Source: Bacteroidota bacterium (GTDB lineage: Bacteria > Bacteroidota > Bacteroidia > NS11-12g > UBA9320). Taken from it: DNA of 14,111 bases. Shown here one piece after another: positions 1 to 6,582 of the stretch. A model generated the notes under the pieces. The model ran no database searches. It saw only the letters and a list, made by a program, of their open reading frames with translations, and was not told the origin of the DNA. Position numbers and translations under genes: made by a program. Within the stretch, counting starts at the first letter, position 1. Each line of letters starts with the position of its first letter. The stretch is from contig CANMPY010000015.1 in the NCBI GenBank assembly GCA_947499775.1, forward strand, positions 1-14,111, given 5' to 3'.

Positions 1-284
1 TTGCCCGAACATTGGCAGTGGAGCCAACGGTTATTTTAATGGACGAACCTGCATCGGCCCTCGACCCTATTTCGTCGGCTAAGGTAGAAGAACTAATTTA
101 TGAATTAAAAGAACATTATACCATTGTAATTGTTACGCACAATATGCAGCAGGCAGGTCGGGTTAGCGATACCACTGCATTTTTTTATATGGGCCAATTA
201 ATAGAACACGACTATACAAAAACTATATTTACCAATCCAAAAAATGAACGCACCCAAAACTACATTACGGGTCGTTTTGGATAA
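1..284 (+). CDS. pstB: Phosphate ABC transporter ATP-binding protein PstB (3' end only)
   Basis: C-terminal 94 residues or so of an ABC ATPase; the frame is open to the left edge, so the gene is cut by the window. Visible are the Walker B stretch VILMDEP, the D-loop SALDP, and the H-loop histidine in VTHNMQQA. The ending, with a YMGQLIEH strand and a FTNPKNERTQNYITGRFG tail, is characteristic of PstB rather than of other ABC ATPases. The family couples ATP hydrolysis at the inner membrane to high-affinity phosphate import through PstCA. Walker A and the signature motif lie outside the window. phoU follows 66 bases downstream on the same strand, the usual pst-phoU order, which supports the call. 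Confidence 0.95.
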   Translation, partial: ARTLAVEPTVILMDEPASALDPISSAKVEELIYELKEHYTIVIVTHNMQQAGRVSDTTAFFYMGQLIEHDYTKTIFTNPKNERTQNYITGRFG

Positions 285-310
285 TATTAAATACTAAAAT
301 AAGGAAGCTG

Positions 311-348
311 ATTTTCAAATTAAACCATTAACCCATTTTCAAATTAAA
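311..348 (+). repeat. 14-bp direct repeat in the pstB-phoU spacer
   Basis: The sequence ATTTTCAAATTAAA occurs at 311-324 and again, perfectly, at 335-348, a period of 24 bases. The second copy ends two bases before the phoU start codon. It could be a small tandem duplication or a pair of regulator or RNA-binding sites. AT-richness makes chance similarity easier, but 14 exact bases this close together is more than expected. Confidence 0.6.
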
Positions 349-350
349 AC

Positions 351-1028
351 ATGTCACATTTAGATTTAGAATTAAGCCAATTAAAAGCAGATACCCTTAA
401 AATGTGGTCTATGGTAAATTTGCAATTACACAAGGCCAAAGAATCTTTATTAAACTTGGATAAAGATTTGGCCCGTGAAGTAATTCAAGGCGAAAAGCGA
501 GTGAATGCCACCGAATTAAAAATAGACCAGGATTGCGAAAATATTTTTGCTTTGTTTAATCCAGTTGCTATCGATTCGCGTTTTGTTTTGGCAGTTTTAA
601 AAATAAACAATAATCTAGAACGAACCGGAGATATTGCCGAAGGCATTGCCAAATTCGTTATCAATGTTAACCATACTTTTGATACCAATTTATTAGAAAT
701 AGCTCGGGTTGTAGAAATGTTTGAAGCAGCTATATCTATGATGAATGAAGTGATGGATGCTTTTGATAAAGAAAATACTACCATTGCACGAAAAATATTT
801 CAGAAAGATGAGCTGTTAGATGAAATAAATAATAAAGCCACTTCAACCATTGCCAGTTACTTGGTTCAGAATAAAGAAAATATCGAACCTGCCTTGTATT
901 TATTATCCGTAATTCGAAAACTGGAACGGGTTGGCGATCAAGCTAAAAATATGGCTGAAGAAATTATTTTTTATGTAGAAGCCAAAGTAATAAAGCACCG
1001 TTCGCTAGCCGAAAAAAAGAAATCCTAA
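351..1028 (+). CDS. phoU: Phosphate signalling complex protein PhoU
   Basis: A 225-residue all-helical protein with the internal duplication typical of PhoU. The first half has an ELKID...FALFNPVAIDSRF region followed by NNLERTGDIAEGIAKF (about residues 54-102). The second half repeats the pattern with DELLDEI (about 152-158) and RKLERVGDQAKNMAEE (about 188-203). The E/D-rich motifs bind metal clusters in known PhoU structures. The family connects the PstSCAB transporter to the PhoR kinase and restrains phosphate uptake when phosphate is plentiful. Length fits the family (about 215-240). It lies directly after pstB and is probably co-transcribed; no separate TAnnTTTG element is seen in the spacer. 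It is convergent with the GNAT gene, 28 bases away, with no clear terminator between them. Confidence 0.96.
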   Translation: MSHLDLELSQLKADTLKMWSMVNLQLHKAKESLLNLDKDLAREVIQGEKRVNATELKIDQDCENIFALFNPVAIDSRFVLAVLKINNNLERTGDIAEGIAKFVINVNHTFDTNLLEIARVVEMFEAAISMMNEVMDAFDKENTTIARKIFQKDELLDEINNKATSTIASYLVQNKENIEPALYLLSVIRKLERVGDQAKNMAEEIIFYVEAKVIKHRSLAEKKKS

Positions 1029-1056
1029 TTACTACAAATCGACTGTTTTAGTAAAT

Positions 1057-1548
1057 CTATTTTTTTTCAAGCACTTTTTCCCAATACCCCACATCTATCC
1101 ACTGGTTAAATTTATAGCCCACTTCTTTAAACTGGGCTATTTTTTCGAACCCAAACTTTTCGTGTAGGGCCACACTTTCTGGATTTGGCAGCGAAATGCC
1201 ACCAATAATTGCATGAATCTCTGTGCTATTTAACGTATTCAAAAGGTCGGTATATAATTTCGACCCTATTCCACTTCCCGAATATCCATTTCTTAAATAC
1301 ACCGAAATTTCTACCGAAAACCGATAGGAACACCTCGATTTCCATTCTCCAGCATAGGCATACCCAACAATTTCGCCTTCATGCTCATAAACAATCCAAT
1401 TGTATTTTCCTAAAACTAGCGTAATTCTTTGGGCCATGTCCTCAGCCAAAACACACTCCTCTTCAAAGGTTACTATCGTATGTAATACATAATAATTATA
1501 AATATCACAGATGGCTTGGGCATCTTCGGGTACGGCATTTCGAATCAT
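1057..1548 (-). CDS. arsN: GNAT N-acetyltransferase, ArsN / phosphinothricin acetyltransferase (PAT)-like
   Basis: A 163-residue GNAT protein resembling PAT over its whole length. It has an N-terminal RNAVPEDAQAICDIYNYYV, AGEWKSRCSYRFSVEISVYL around residues 66-85 (E80 aligns with the proposed PAT catalytic Glu), an acetyl-CoA loop SGSGIG at 90-95, SLPNPESVALHEKFGF at 119-134, and GYKFNQWIDVGYW near the C-terminus. Known PAT/ArsN1 enzymes acetylate the amino group of phosphinothricin, methionine sulfoximine or arsinothricin. The gene starts 4 bases after the arsC stop and is the last gene of the ars operon. By context I read it as ArsN-like, detoxifying an organoarsenical. Substrate is inferred, not shown; a methionine-sulfoximine or other amino-acid acetylase is the main alternative. 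The usual R/Q before the GxG loop is Ser here (S90). Confidence 0.85.
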   Translation of the reverse strand: MIRNAVPEDAQAICDIYNYYVLHTIVTFEEECVLAEDMAQRITLVLGKYNWIVYEHEGEIVGYAYAGEWKSRCSYRFSVEISVYLRNGYSGSGIGSKLYTDLLNTLNSTEIHAIIGGISLPNPESVALHEKFGFEKIAQFKEVGYKFNQWIDVGYWEKVLEKK

Positions 1549-1552
1549 TATA

Positions 1553-1966
1553 CTATAAATTTTCGGCTACAAATATGCTGCAATACTCTTTTATACTATC
1601 CCTAACTTTTCTAAACTCAGCTTTTATTTCCTCATTACTCCCTTTGGCCTTGGCCGGATCAGGAAAATTAGAATGAATTTGCTTGGCTTTGGATGAAAAA
1701 ATTGGGCAATTCTCCTTTGCATTATCGCAAACTGTTATCACAAAATCAAAATCTAAATGATTGTATTCATCTACGGTATTCGACGTATGATTTGAAATAT
1801 CAATTCCATCGTCTTTCATTATTTCAATGGCCAATAAATTTACACCATGCGTTTGGATTCCAGCACTGTAAACTTCGGCAGTGCCTTTGGCAAAATGACG
1901 TAAATACCCTTCGGCTATCTGACTTCGACAGCTATTTCCAGTACACAAAACAAGTATTTTTTTCAT
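1553..1966 (-). CDS. arsC: Arsenate reductase ArsC, low-molecular-weight phosphatase type
   Basis: A 137-residue protein with the LMW tyrosine-phosphatase P-loop at its N-terminus: CTGNSCRS with nucleophile C8 and R14 (CX5R). C80 and C87, in TVCDNAKENCP, match the redox cysteine pair that relays the disulfide in thioredoxin-coupled arsenate reductases such as S. aureus pI258 ArsC. The acid-loop FPDPAKA follows (D103, P104). The three-cysteine arrangement separates it from plain LMW phosphatases. It reduces As(V) to As(III) in the cytoplasm for export by the Acr3 encoded just upstream. It sits 12 bases after the acr3 stop and 4 bases before the acetyltransferase start, so translation is probably coupled in one transcript. 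Confidence 0.95.
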   Translation of the reverse strand: MKKILVLCTGNSCRSQIAEGYLRHFAKGTAEVYSAGIQTHGVNLLAIEIMKDDGIDISNHTSNTVDEYNHLDFDFVITVCDNAKENCPIFSSKAKQIHSNFPDPAKAKGSNEEIKAEFRKVRDSIKEYCSIFVAENL

Positions 1967-1978
1967 AAATTCACAGTA

Positions 1979-3037
1979 TTAAGCGGCTTGATGTTTACCA
2001 TTATATACTTTTTTCTTTAACCAAAAAGCTAATTTTACTAATAGTATTAATACAGGTACTTCTACCAAAGGACCTATTACTCCGGCAAAAGCTTGTCCGC
2101 TATTGATACCAAACACTCCAATAGCCACCGCTATGGCCAACTCAAAATTATTGCCAGTAGCAGTAAAGGAAATAGCTGCATTTTCGGCATAATTTGCTCC
2201 TGCTCGTTTGGCTACAAAAAATGTAAGTGTAAACATAATGGCAAAAAAGATAACCAACGGAATAGCAATCCGAAGAACATCCATAGGAATTTGAACTATA
2301 AGTTGACCTTTAAGGCTAAACATGACGACTATGGTAAACAATAAAGCAATTAAAGTTATAGGCGAAATAAAGGGAATGAATTTGCTATTAAACCAATCCT
2401 GCCCTTTTACTTTGGTCAATACAATTCGAGACATAACGGCTGCCGCAAAAGGAATTCCCAAATAAATACCAACCGTTTTTGCAATTTCTACTATTGTTAT
2501 ATCAATAGGCAAGCCTGTTATGCCAAATAAGGGCAACATTATTTCAAGATAGAAATATGCATATAAACTAAAAAAGCACACTTGAAGCAAACTGTTTATT
2601 CCAACAAGTCCAGCCACGTATTCACGATTTCCTTCGGCTAGTTCATTCCACACAATAACCATGGCTATACATGGCGCTATCCCAATTAATATAAGGCCAG
2701 TCATGTATTCGGGGTAATCTTTTAAAAAGAATATGGCCAAAGTAAACATCAAAAATGGACCTATAATCCATGTGATAAAAAAAGAGATAAAAAGTAATTT
2801 TAGATTGCCCAAAACGATTGGAATTTTTTCGAACCTTACCTTTGTTAGTGGCGGATACATCATTAATATCAACCCTAAGGCTAACGGAATATTTGTGGTT
2901 CCACTCGAAAATGAATTAATAAACCCTGACGATTCAGGAATTAAGAACCCAATAAGCACGCCAATGGCCATTGCTAAAAAAATCCATAGGGTGAGGTATT
3001 GATCCAAAAAACCGAGTTTTTTTCGTGTATTTGTCAT
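1979..3037 (-). CDS. acr3: Arsenite efflux permease, ACR3 family
   Basis: A 352-residue, very hydrophobic protein with about ten predicted membrane helices, the expected ACR3 size and pattern. The family hallmarks are present: C123 in GIAPCIAMVIVW, the following NELAEGNREYVAGLVGINSL loop, and E299 in TGNNFELAIAVAIGVFG, a region near the C-terminus that is strongly conserved and needed for transport. ACR3 carriers expel arsenite (some also antimonite) across the inner membrane using the proton gradient. No arsA or arsD is nearby, so this is a stand-alone secondary carrier. It lies 24 bases after the DUF6428-like gene and 12 bases before arsC, in the middle of the ars operon. Confidence 0.96.
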   Translation of the reverse strand: MTNTRKKLGFLDQYLTLWIFLAMAIGVLIGFLIPESSGFINSFSSGTTNIPLALGLILMMYPPLTKVRFEKIPIVLGNLKLLFISFFITWIIGPFLMFTLAIFFLKDYPEYMTGLILIGIAPCIAMVIVWNELAEGNREYVAGLVGINSLLQVCFFSLYAYFYLEIMLPLFGITGLPIDITIVEIAKTVGIYLGIPFAAAVMSRIVLTKVKGQDWFNSKFIPFISPITLIALLFTIVVMFSLKGQLIVQIPMDVLRIAIPLVIFFAIMFTLTFFVAKRAGANYAENAAISFTATGNNFELAIAVAIGVFGINSGQAFAGVIGPLVEVPVLILLVKLAFWLKKKVYNGKHQAA

Positions 3038-3061
3038 TCTTTATTTTTTTTTATTATCAAT

Positions 3062-3535
3062 TTAACAGCACCCTCCACCAGGAGTACAACACCCATCGGT
3101 AGTATTTCCTAGATCAATCATTCGGAGTTTCTTTTTCTCAGGGACTATTCCACATTTATCAGCCGCCAAACAATTGGTTTGGGTGGGCACAAGAATAAAG
3201 TTTTCATCCTTAAAATTTAAGGCATATTTCCCTACGGTTTCCGTTTGGTACTCCACTTCAATATCCAAATCATCATCACCTAAAAGGCTGTTTGAAAGGT
3301 TCAAAATAGAAAGAAACCCTTCAGGAGTTAGCCTATGTTCTATATCCTGAGCTACCCAAATCTGAATATTGGCTGCTTTAGTGGTTCTAATTGTAGAACC
3401 ACAATCCATGAAATGTTTAGTAATTAGCCCAACTTCGGTAATATGAAAATGTTTAGCTACATAATAACCATTAGGCTGCACAAAGTTTAGGTCCTCAATA
3501 GTTAGGAGCTTCGTTTTAAGTTCTGATAATTTCAT
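3062..3535 (-). CDS. DUF6428-like ars-operon protein with a Cys-rich C-terminal tail
   Basis: A 157-residue soluble protein with no signal peptide. It resembles the DUF6428 proteins found in Bacteroidota arsenic operons; I recognise this from the HFHITEVG segment (H29, H31), the MDCGSTIRTT segment (C45) and the VAQDIEHRLTPE segment, and the biochemical function is unknown. Seven cysteines are present: C45, C122 and C128 in NCLAADKC, and C149, C150, C156 and C157 in the terminal CCTPGGGCC. Paired cysteines at an exposed tail suggest soft-metal or arsenite binding, for example as a chaperone, buffer or redox partner; this is inference. Its ATG overlaps the arsR stop by 4 bases (ATGA), so the two are translationally coupled. 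Confidence 0.8.
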   Translation of the reverse strand: MKLSELKTKLLTIEDLNFVQPNGYYVAKHFHITEVGLITKHFMDCGSTIRTTKAANIQIWVAQDIEHRLTPEGFLSILNLSNSLLGDDDLDIEVEYQTETVGKYALNFKDENFILVPTQTNCLAADKCGIVPEKKKLRMIDLGNTTDGCCTPGGGCC

Positions 3536-3897
3536 AAGTCTATATTTTTAGGTTTGATGTTGGTATAACAGCATTTATTTTTTTTAAGGTCATAGGTATT
3601 AAAAAAGCCATTGAGGTATCCTTTAAACTTATGCCAAACTTCATCATCAATACAATAACAAATAGCGTTTCCGTCAACGCTACCTTTAATAATACCAGCA
3701 TTCTTAAGTTCCTTGAGATGCTGCGAAACCGTAGGTTGCGCCAAAGGCAATTCATTTACAATATCACCACAAATGCACTTTTCTGTTTTTAATAAATAAT
3801 CAATAATGGCAATGCGAGCAGGATGGCCCAACGCTTTAATCAGGACCGCTAATTCATTTTGCCTGTCGGTAAAATATTCAGTTTTGGTTGCTCCCAT
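3532..3897 (-). CDS. arsR: ArsR-family metalloregulatory repressor
   Basis: A 121-residue winged-helix protein. The N-terminal helix pair, KALGHPARIAIIDYLL (about residues 21-36), is typical of ArsR. It is followed by KCICGDI (C41, C43), equivalent to the ELCVCDL metal-sensing motif, and a recognition helix region AQPTVSQHLKELKNAGII (53-70). More cysteines occur at C80, C82, C109 and C110. The last pair lies in a basic tail and could contribute to As(III) sensing as in C-terminal-site ArsRs. The family represses its own operon and leaves DNA on binding As(III). It is the first gene of the operon and has a near-palindrome 9 bases upstream of the start codon. The stop overlaps the next ATG by 4 bases. 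Confidence 0.95.
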   Translation of the reverse strand: MGATKTEYFTDRQNELAVLIKALGHPARIAIIDYLLKTEKCICGDIVNELPLAQPTVSQHLKELKNAGIIKGSVDGNAICYCIDDEVWHKFKGYLNGFFNTYDLKKNKCCYTNIKPKNIDL

Positions 3898-3905
3898 ATT
3901 TATTC

Positions 3906-3921
3906 ATTGCAATATTACAAT
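3906..3921. promoter_or_regulatory. Probable ArsR operator (near-palindrome)
   Basis: ATTGCAATATTACAAT is a 16-base dyad that matches its reverse complement at all positions except one symmetric pair (5 and 12). It lies 9 bases upstream of the arsR start codon. On the minus strand it contains two degenerate copies of the TAnnTTTG -7 element (TAATATTG at 3910-3917 and 3918-3925), so a bound repressor would cover the likely promoter. Autoregulation from such a site is normal for ArsR. The exact operator sequence for this clade is not known to me. Confidence 0.6.
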
Positions 3922-4010
3922 ATTAAATCATACAAAAAAATAATTATTCAATTAAACCTCGTGACTATAAAATATTTGAACGTGCTTTGCAGTGGTCAAA
4001 CAAAACACCT

Positions 4011-4859
4011 ATGGAAAATTTAGAGATTGGAAAAATAAATACACTTAAAGTCATTAAAGAATTAGATTTTGGAATTTATCTTGACGGATTAAATGAAGGT
4101 GAAATTTTAATGCCAAGGCAATATGTCCGCGAAGGCACAAAGCCTGGCGATTACTTGGATTGCTTCATTTATTTTGACTCGGAAGATCGTATTATAGCAA
4201 CCTCTTTAATTCCATATGCGCAAGTGGATGAATTTGCTTACTTAAAAGTGGTATCTGTAAATCCAACCGGCGCATTCCTCGATTGGGGATTAGCCAAAGA
4301 TATTCTAGTCCCTTTTAGGGAGCAAAAAATGGAAATGGGTGAAGGGCGCAAGTATATAGTTTATGTATATTACGATGAACCATCAAAGCGAATAGCTGCT
4401 ACTGCAAAGGTTGAAAGATACCTCAATCTTGAGCCTCACGATTACATAGAGGGAGAAGCCGTAACTATATTAATCTACCAAAAAACAGACATTGGATACA
4501 AGGTTATAGTTAACCAAAAGCACATTGGGGTTATTCATACAAGCGATATATTTATGAGCTTAGACCTTGGTATGGAAATGGTGGCCTATATTAAAAAAGT
4601 GAAGGACGATGGAAAAATTGATTTATTAATTCATAAACCTGGATATGAAGCTATAGATGAACTTTCGCAATTTCTACTCGATAAACTTAAAAATAAAGGT
4701 GGATTTCTTGAGCTAAACGACAAAAGTCCTTCGGAGCTCATTTACCACCAATTGGCTATGAGCAAAAAAACATTTAAAAAAGCAGTTGGGTCATTATATA
4801 AGAATAGGCTTATTGCCATTGAAGAATCAGGTATAAGGCTAATTGAACAAAAAGCTTAA
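4011..4859 (+). CDS. CvfB-like S1 RNA-binding protein with C-terminal winged helix
   Basis: A 282-residue protein resembling the CvfB/YitL family (conserved virulence factor B in Staphylococcus). Three OB/S1-like segments are visible: about residues 1-63 (starting EIGKINTLKVIKELDFG), 68-132 (FAYLKVVSVNPTGAFLDWGL), and 140-207 (VNQKHIGVIHTSDIF). They are followed by a winged-helix domain at about 212-282 (SELIYHQLAMSKKTFKKAVG). Family members bind RNA in the cytoplasm and influence gene expression; the molecular role here is unknown. I chose the ATG at 4011 because it begins at the conserved ENLEIGK start. An in-frame TTG at 3987 would add eight unlikely residues. The gene is divergent from arsR, and the intervening 113 bases may hold both promoters. 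It ends in a hairpin terminator. Confidence 0.88.
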   Translation: MENLEIGKINTLKVIKELDFGIYLDGLNEGEILMPRQYVREGTKPGDYLDCFIYFDSEDRIIATSLIPYAQVDEFAYLKVVSVNPTGAFLDWGLAKDILVPFREQKMEMGEGRKYIVYVYYDEPSKRIAATAKVERYLNLEPHDYIEGEAVTILIYQKTDIGYKVIVNQKHIGVIHTSDIFMSLDLGMEMVAYIKKVKDDGKIDLLIHKPGYEAIDELSQFLLDKLKNKGGFLELNDKSPSELIYHQLAMSKKTFKKAVGSLYKNRLIAIEESGIRLIEQKA

Positions 4860-4864
4860 AATTA

Positions 4865-4891
4865 AAAAAGGCCTCAATCGAGGCCTTTTTT
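4865..4891. terminator. Bidirectional intrinsic terminator
   Basis: Stem GGCCTC (4870-4875), loop AATC, stem GAGGCC (4880-4885), flanked by an A-run on the left and six T's on the right, so it works in both directions. It is placed between the convergent cvfB-like gene (stop 4859) and the outer-membrane protein gene (stop 4904) and serves both. Confidence 0.93.
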
Positions 4892-4903
4892 AATTGAATA
4901 TGT

Positions 4904-5668
4904 TTAATGCCAACGCTTTGGTTTGGTTATTCGGTGAATATACCCCAACTGGGCTTGAATAGCAGAATTTTTCATTACAGGATATTTTACACCGTCTACA
5001 AATGCTCTATTGCTATTAAAATTTCCTAAACCTAAAAGATACCGACCGTCAACAGTCAATTTTCCTACTTTACTAAGATTGAATGAAATACCAGTTCCAA
5101 ATGCTAAACCAAAATCGATTGCATTAAATTTGGTATTTTTTCCACTTACTTTAGGAATAATAGTGGTTGATTTATTGCCATCCAAATCTACTAAATAGTC
5201 TTTAACGCTTGTAGAAATAGTATTGGCAATACCATATCCAAAATATCCGCCTCCATATAAATGGATTCCAACAATATTTTCGGTAAAACGATATGGCACT
5301 AACTTTTCTGATTTAATTGGAATTTCAATATTAACAAACAGCGGAACCTGAACATAGCTCAGATCGTATAAAACCTCTGTAGTTGTTGTTGTTTTGCCTA
5401 TAGTTGGGTCATCAACTAGCACAACTTTTTTAGATTGTGCACCCATTTGCGAATAAAGAATATCCGTTTGCAATCCAAAAGTATTCGAAAAATTAAATTT
5501 CAAAGTGGCTCCACCATTAATTCCAATCTTTTGTTCAAAAGAGGTTTGGGTAAACGTTGCCGACACATTAGCAAAGTTCAATCCTACTTTTGCCCCTAAA
5601 TATAATTGGGCCCTTGACAGAAAAGATGTGGCCATAATTAAGGTAAATATTACTAGCTTGTTTCTCAT
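4904..5668 (-). CDS. Outer-membrane beta-barrel protein (PorT-type)
   Basis: A 254-residue exported protein. A signal peptide covers about residues 1-20 (MRNKLVIFTLIMATSFLSRA, cleavage before Q21). The mature part begins YLGAKVGLNFANV and alternates amphipathic strands such as GINGGATLKFNFSNTFGLQTDILYSQMG, SYVQVPLFVNIEI, LYGGGYFGYGI and VGKLTVDGRYLLGLG. This fits the 8-strand outer_membrane_beta-barrel_2 pattern (PF13568) common in Bacteroidota. It probably sits in the outer membrane. Substrate or function cannot be assigned; members range from PorT to porin-like and adhesive barrels. It is a single-gene unit with its own strong promoter and a shared terminator. The final strand ends in a basic tail (KPKRWH) rather than an aromatic residue. 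Confidence 0.87.
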   Translation of the reverse strand: MRNKLVIFTLIMATSFLSRAQLYLGAKVGLNFANVSATFTQTSFEQKIGINGGATLKFNFSNTFGLQTDILYSQMGAQSKKVVLVDDPTIGKTTTTTEVLYDLSYVQVPLFVNIEIPIKSEKLVPYRFTENIVGIHLYGGGYFGYGIANTISTSVKDYLVDLDGNKSTTIIPKVSGKNTKFNAIDFGLAFGTGISFNLSKVGKLTVDGRYLLGLGNFNSNRAFVDGVKYPVMKNSAIQAQLGYIHRITKPKRWH

Positions 5669-5687
5669 GATAAAATATATAAGTTTA

Positions 5688-5718
5688 CAAACCTAATCAG
5701 AAATTTAAATAATGCAAA
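5688..5718 (-). promoter_or_regulatory. Bacteroidota-type promoter of the beta-barrel gene
   Basis: Read on the minus strand: TTTG (5715-5718), 19-base spacer, TAGGTTTG (5688-5695). Both elements match the Bacteroidota primary-sigma consensus (TTTG, about N19, TAnnTTTG) exactly. The start codon lies 19 bases beyond the -7 element, giving a short leader. This is the best promoter match in the window. Confidence 0.8.
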
Positions 5719-5734
5719 AAATAATAACACTTAT

Positions 5735-5760
5735 TTTGTTGTTTAGGGTTGGTATCTTTG
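5735..5760 (+). promoter_or_regulatory. Probable lptB promoter (TATCTTTG)
   Basis: TATCTTTG at 5753-5760 is an exact TAnnTTTG -7 element. The nearest TTTG (5735-5738) is only 14 bases upstream instead of about 19, so the -33 element is doubtful. Transcription from here would give an lptB leader of roughly 90 bases. Confidence 0.5.
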
Positions 5761-5854
5761 CAATCTAACATTAAATTTAGGTAATTAATAACACCCGCAG
5801 TGCCTCTAATTTTTAAAAACGTATACTAAATCTATTTAATAGGATCTTAAACAA

Positions 5855-6580
5855 ATGAAACTTCGAGCCGAACATCTTGTAAAACAATATAAAAGTAGAA
5901 AGGTTGTCAATGACGTTTCCATTGAAGTGAATCAAGGCGAAATAGTTGGGCTACTTGGCCCTAATGGCGCTGGCAAAACAACTACATTTTACATGACCGT
6001 AGGATTAATAAAAGCTGACCAAGGCCGCATATTTTTAGATGATACCGAACTTACCAAAATGCCCATGTATAAAAGAGCGCAATGTGGCATTGGGTATCTG
6101 CCACAGGAAGCTTCTGTATTTCGCAATTTAACTGTAGAAGAAAATATTTTGGCCATATTAGAAATGACGTCGTTAAGCAAAACAGAACAAAGGGACAGGC
6201 TAGAGACCTTAATTGACGAGTTTCATTTATCAAATGTTCGAAAAAACAAAGGAGCAGTACTCTCAGGAGGCGAACGTCGCCGTACGGAAATAGCACGTGC
6301 TTTGGCCGTAAATCCAAAATTTATACTTTTAGACGAACCATTTGCTGGTGTTGATCCTATTGCTGTTGAAGACATTCAAGCCATAGTAAAAAAACTAATC
6401 AACAAAAATATTGGGGTTTTAATTACCGATCATAATGTACACGAAACCCTAACCATTACCGATAGGGCTTATTTATTATTTGAAGGTAAAATATTAATGG
6501 CCGGTACAGCCGAACAACTTGCAGCCGACCCTATTGTTAGAAAAGTTTATTTAGGCCAAAATTTTGTATTGCGTCAATAG
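5855..6580 (+). CDS. lptB: LPS export ABC transporter ATPase LptB
   Basis: A 241-residue ABC ATPase with Walker A GPNGAGKT (35-42), Q-loop Q84 in YLPQEASVFRNLTVEENI (an LptB hallmark), signature LSGGE (136-140) followed by RRRTEIARAL, Walker B ILLDEP (157-162), D-loop AGVDP, and H-loop H193. Length matches E. coli LptB (241). The dimer powers LptFG, which extracts lipopolysaccharide from the inner membrane and pushes it along the LptC-A bridge to LptD in the outer membrane. lptA, lptC and lptFG are not adjacent, which is usual outside the Proteobacteria. The gene is monocistronic here, with about 90 bases of leader. Its stop is only 2 bases from the stop of the convergent T9SS gene, with no terminator visible. 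Confidence 0.95.
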   Translation: MKLRAEHLVKQYKSRKVVNDVSIEVNQGEIVGLLGPNGAGKTTTFYMTVGLIKADQGRIFLDDTELTKMPMYKRAQCGIGYLPQEASVFRNLTVEENILAILEMTSLSKTEQRDRLETLIDEFHLSNVRKNKGAVLSGGERRRTEIARALAVNPKFILLDEPFAGVDPIAVEDIQAIVKKLINKNIGVLITDHNVHETLTITDRAYLLFEGKILMAGTAEQLAADPIVRKVYLGQNFVLRQ

Positions 6581-6582
6581 TT

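Noticed and set aside
485..784. 99-residue frame antisense to phoU
   Set aside because: No family resemblance; phoU in the other strand is unambiguous.
3540..3755. 71-residue minus-strand frame inside arsR
   Set aside because: It is a different reading frame of the arsR gene, whose own frame has all family motifs.
5989..6317. Two minus-strand frames opposite lptB
   Set aside because: Composition reflects the antisense of conserved ABC motifs; not genes.
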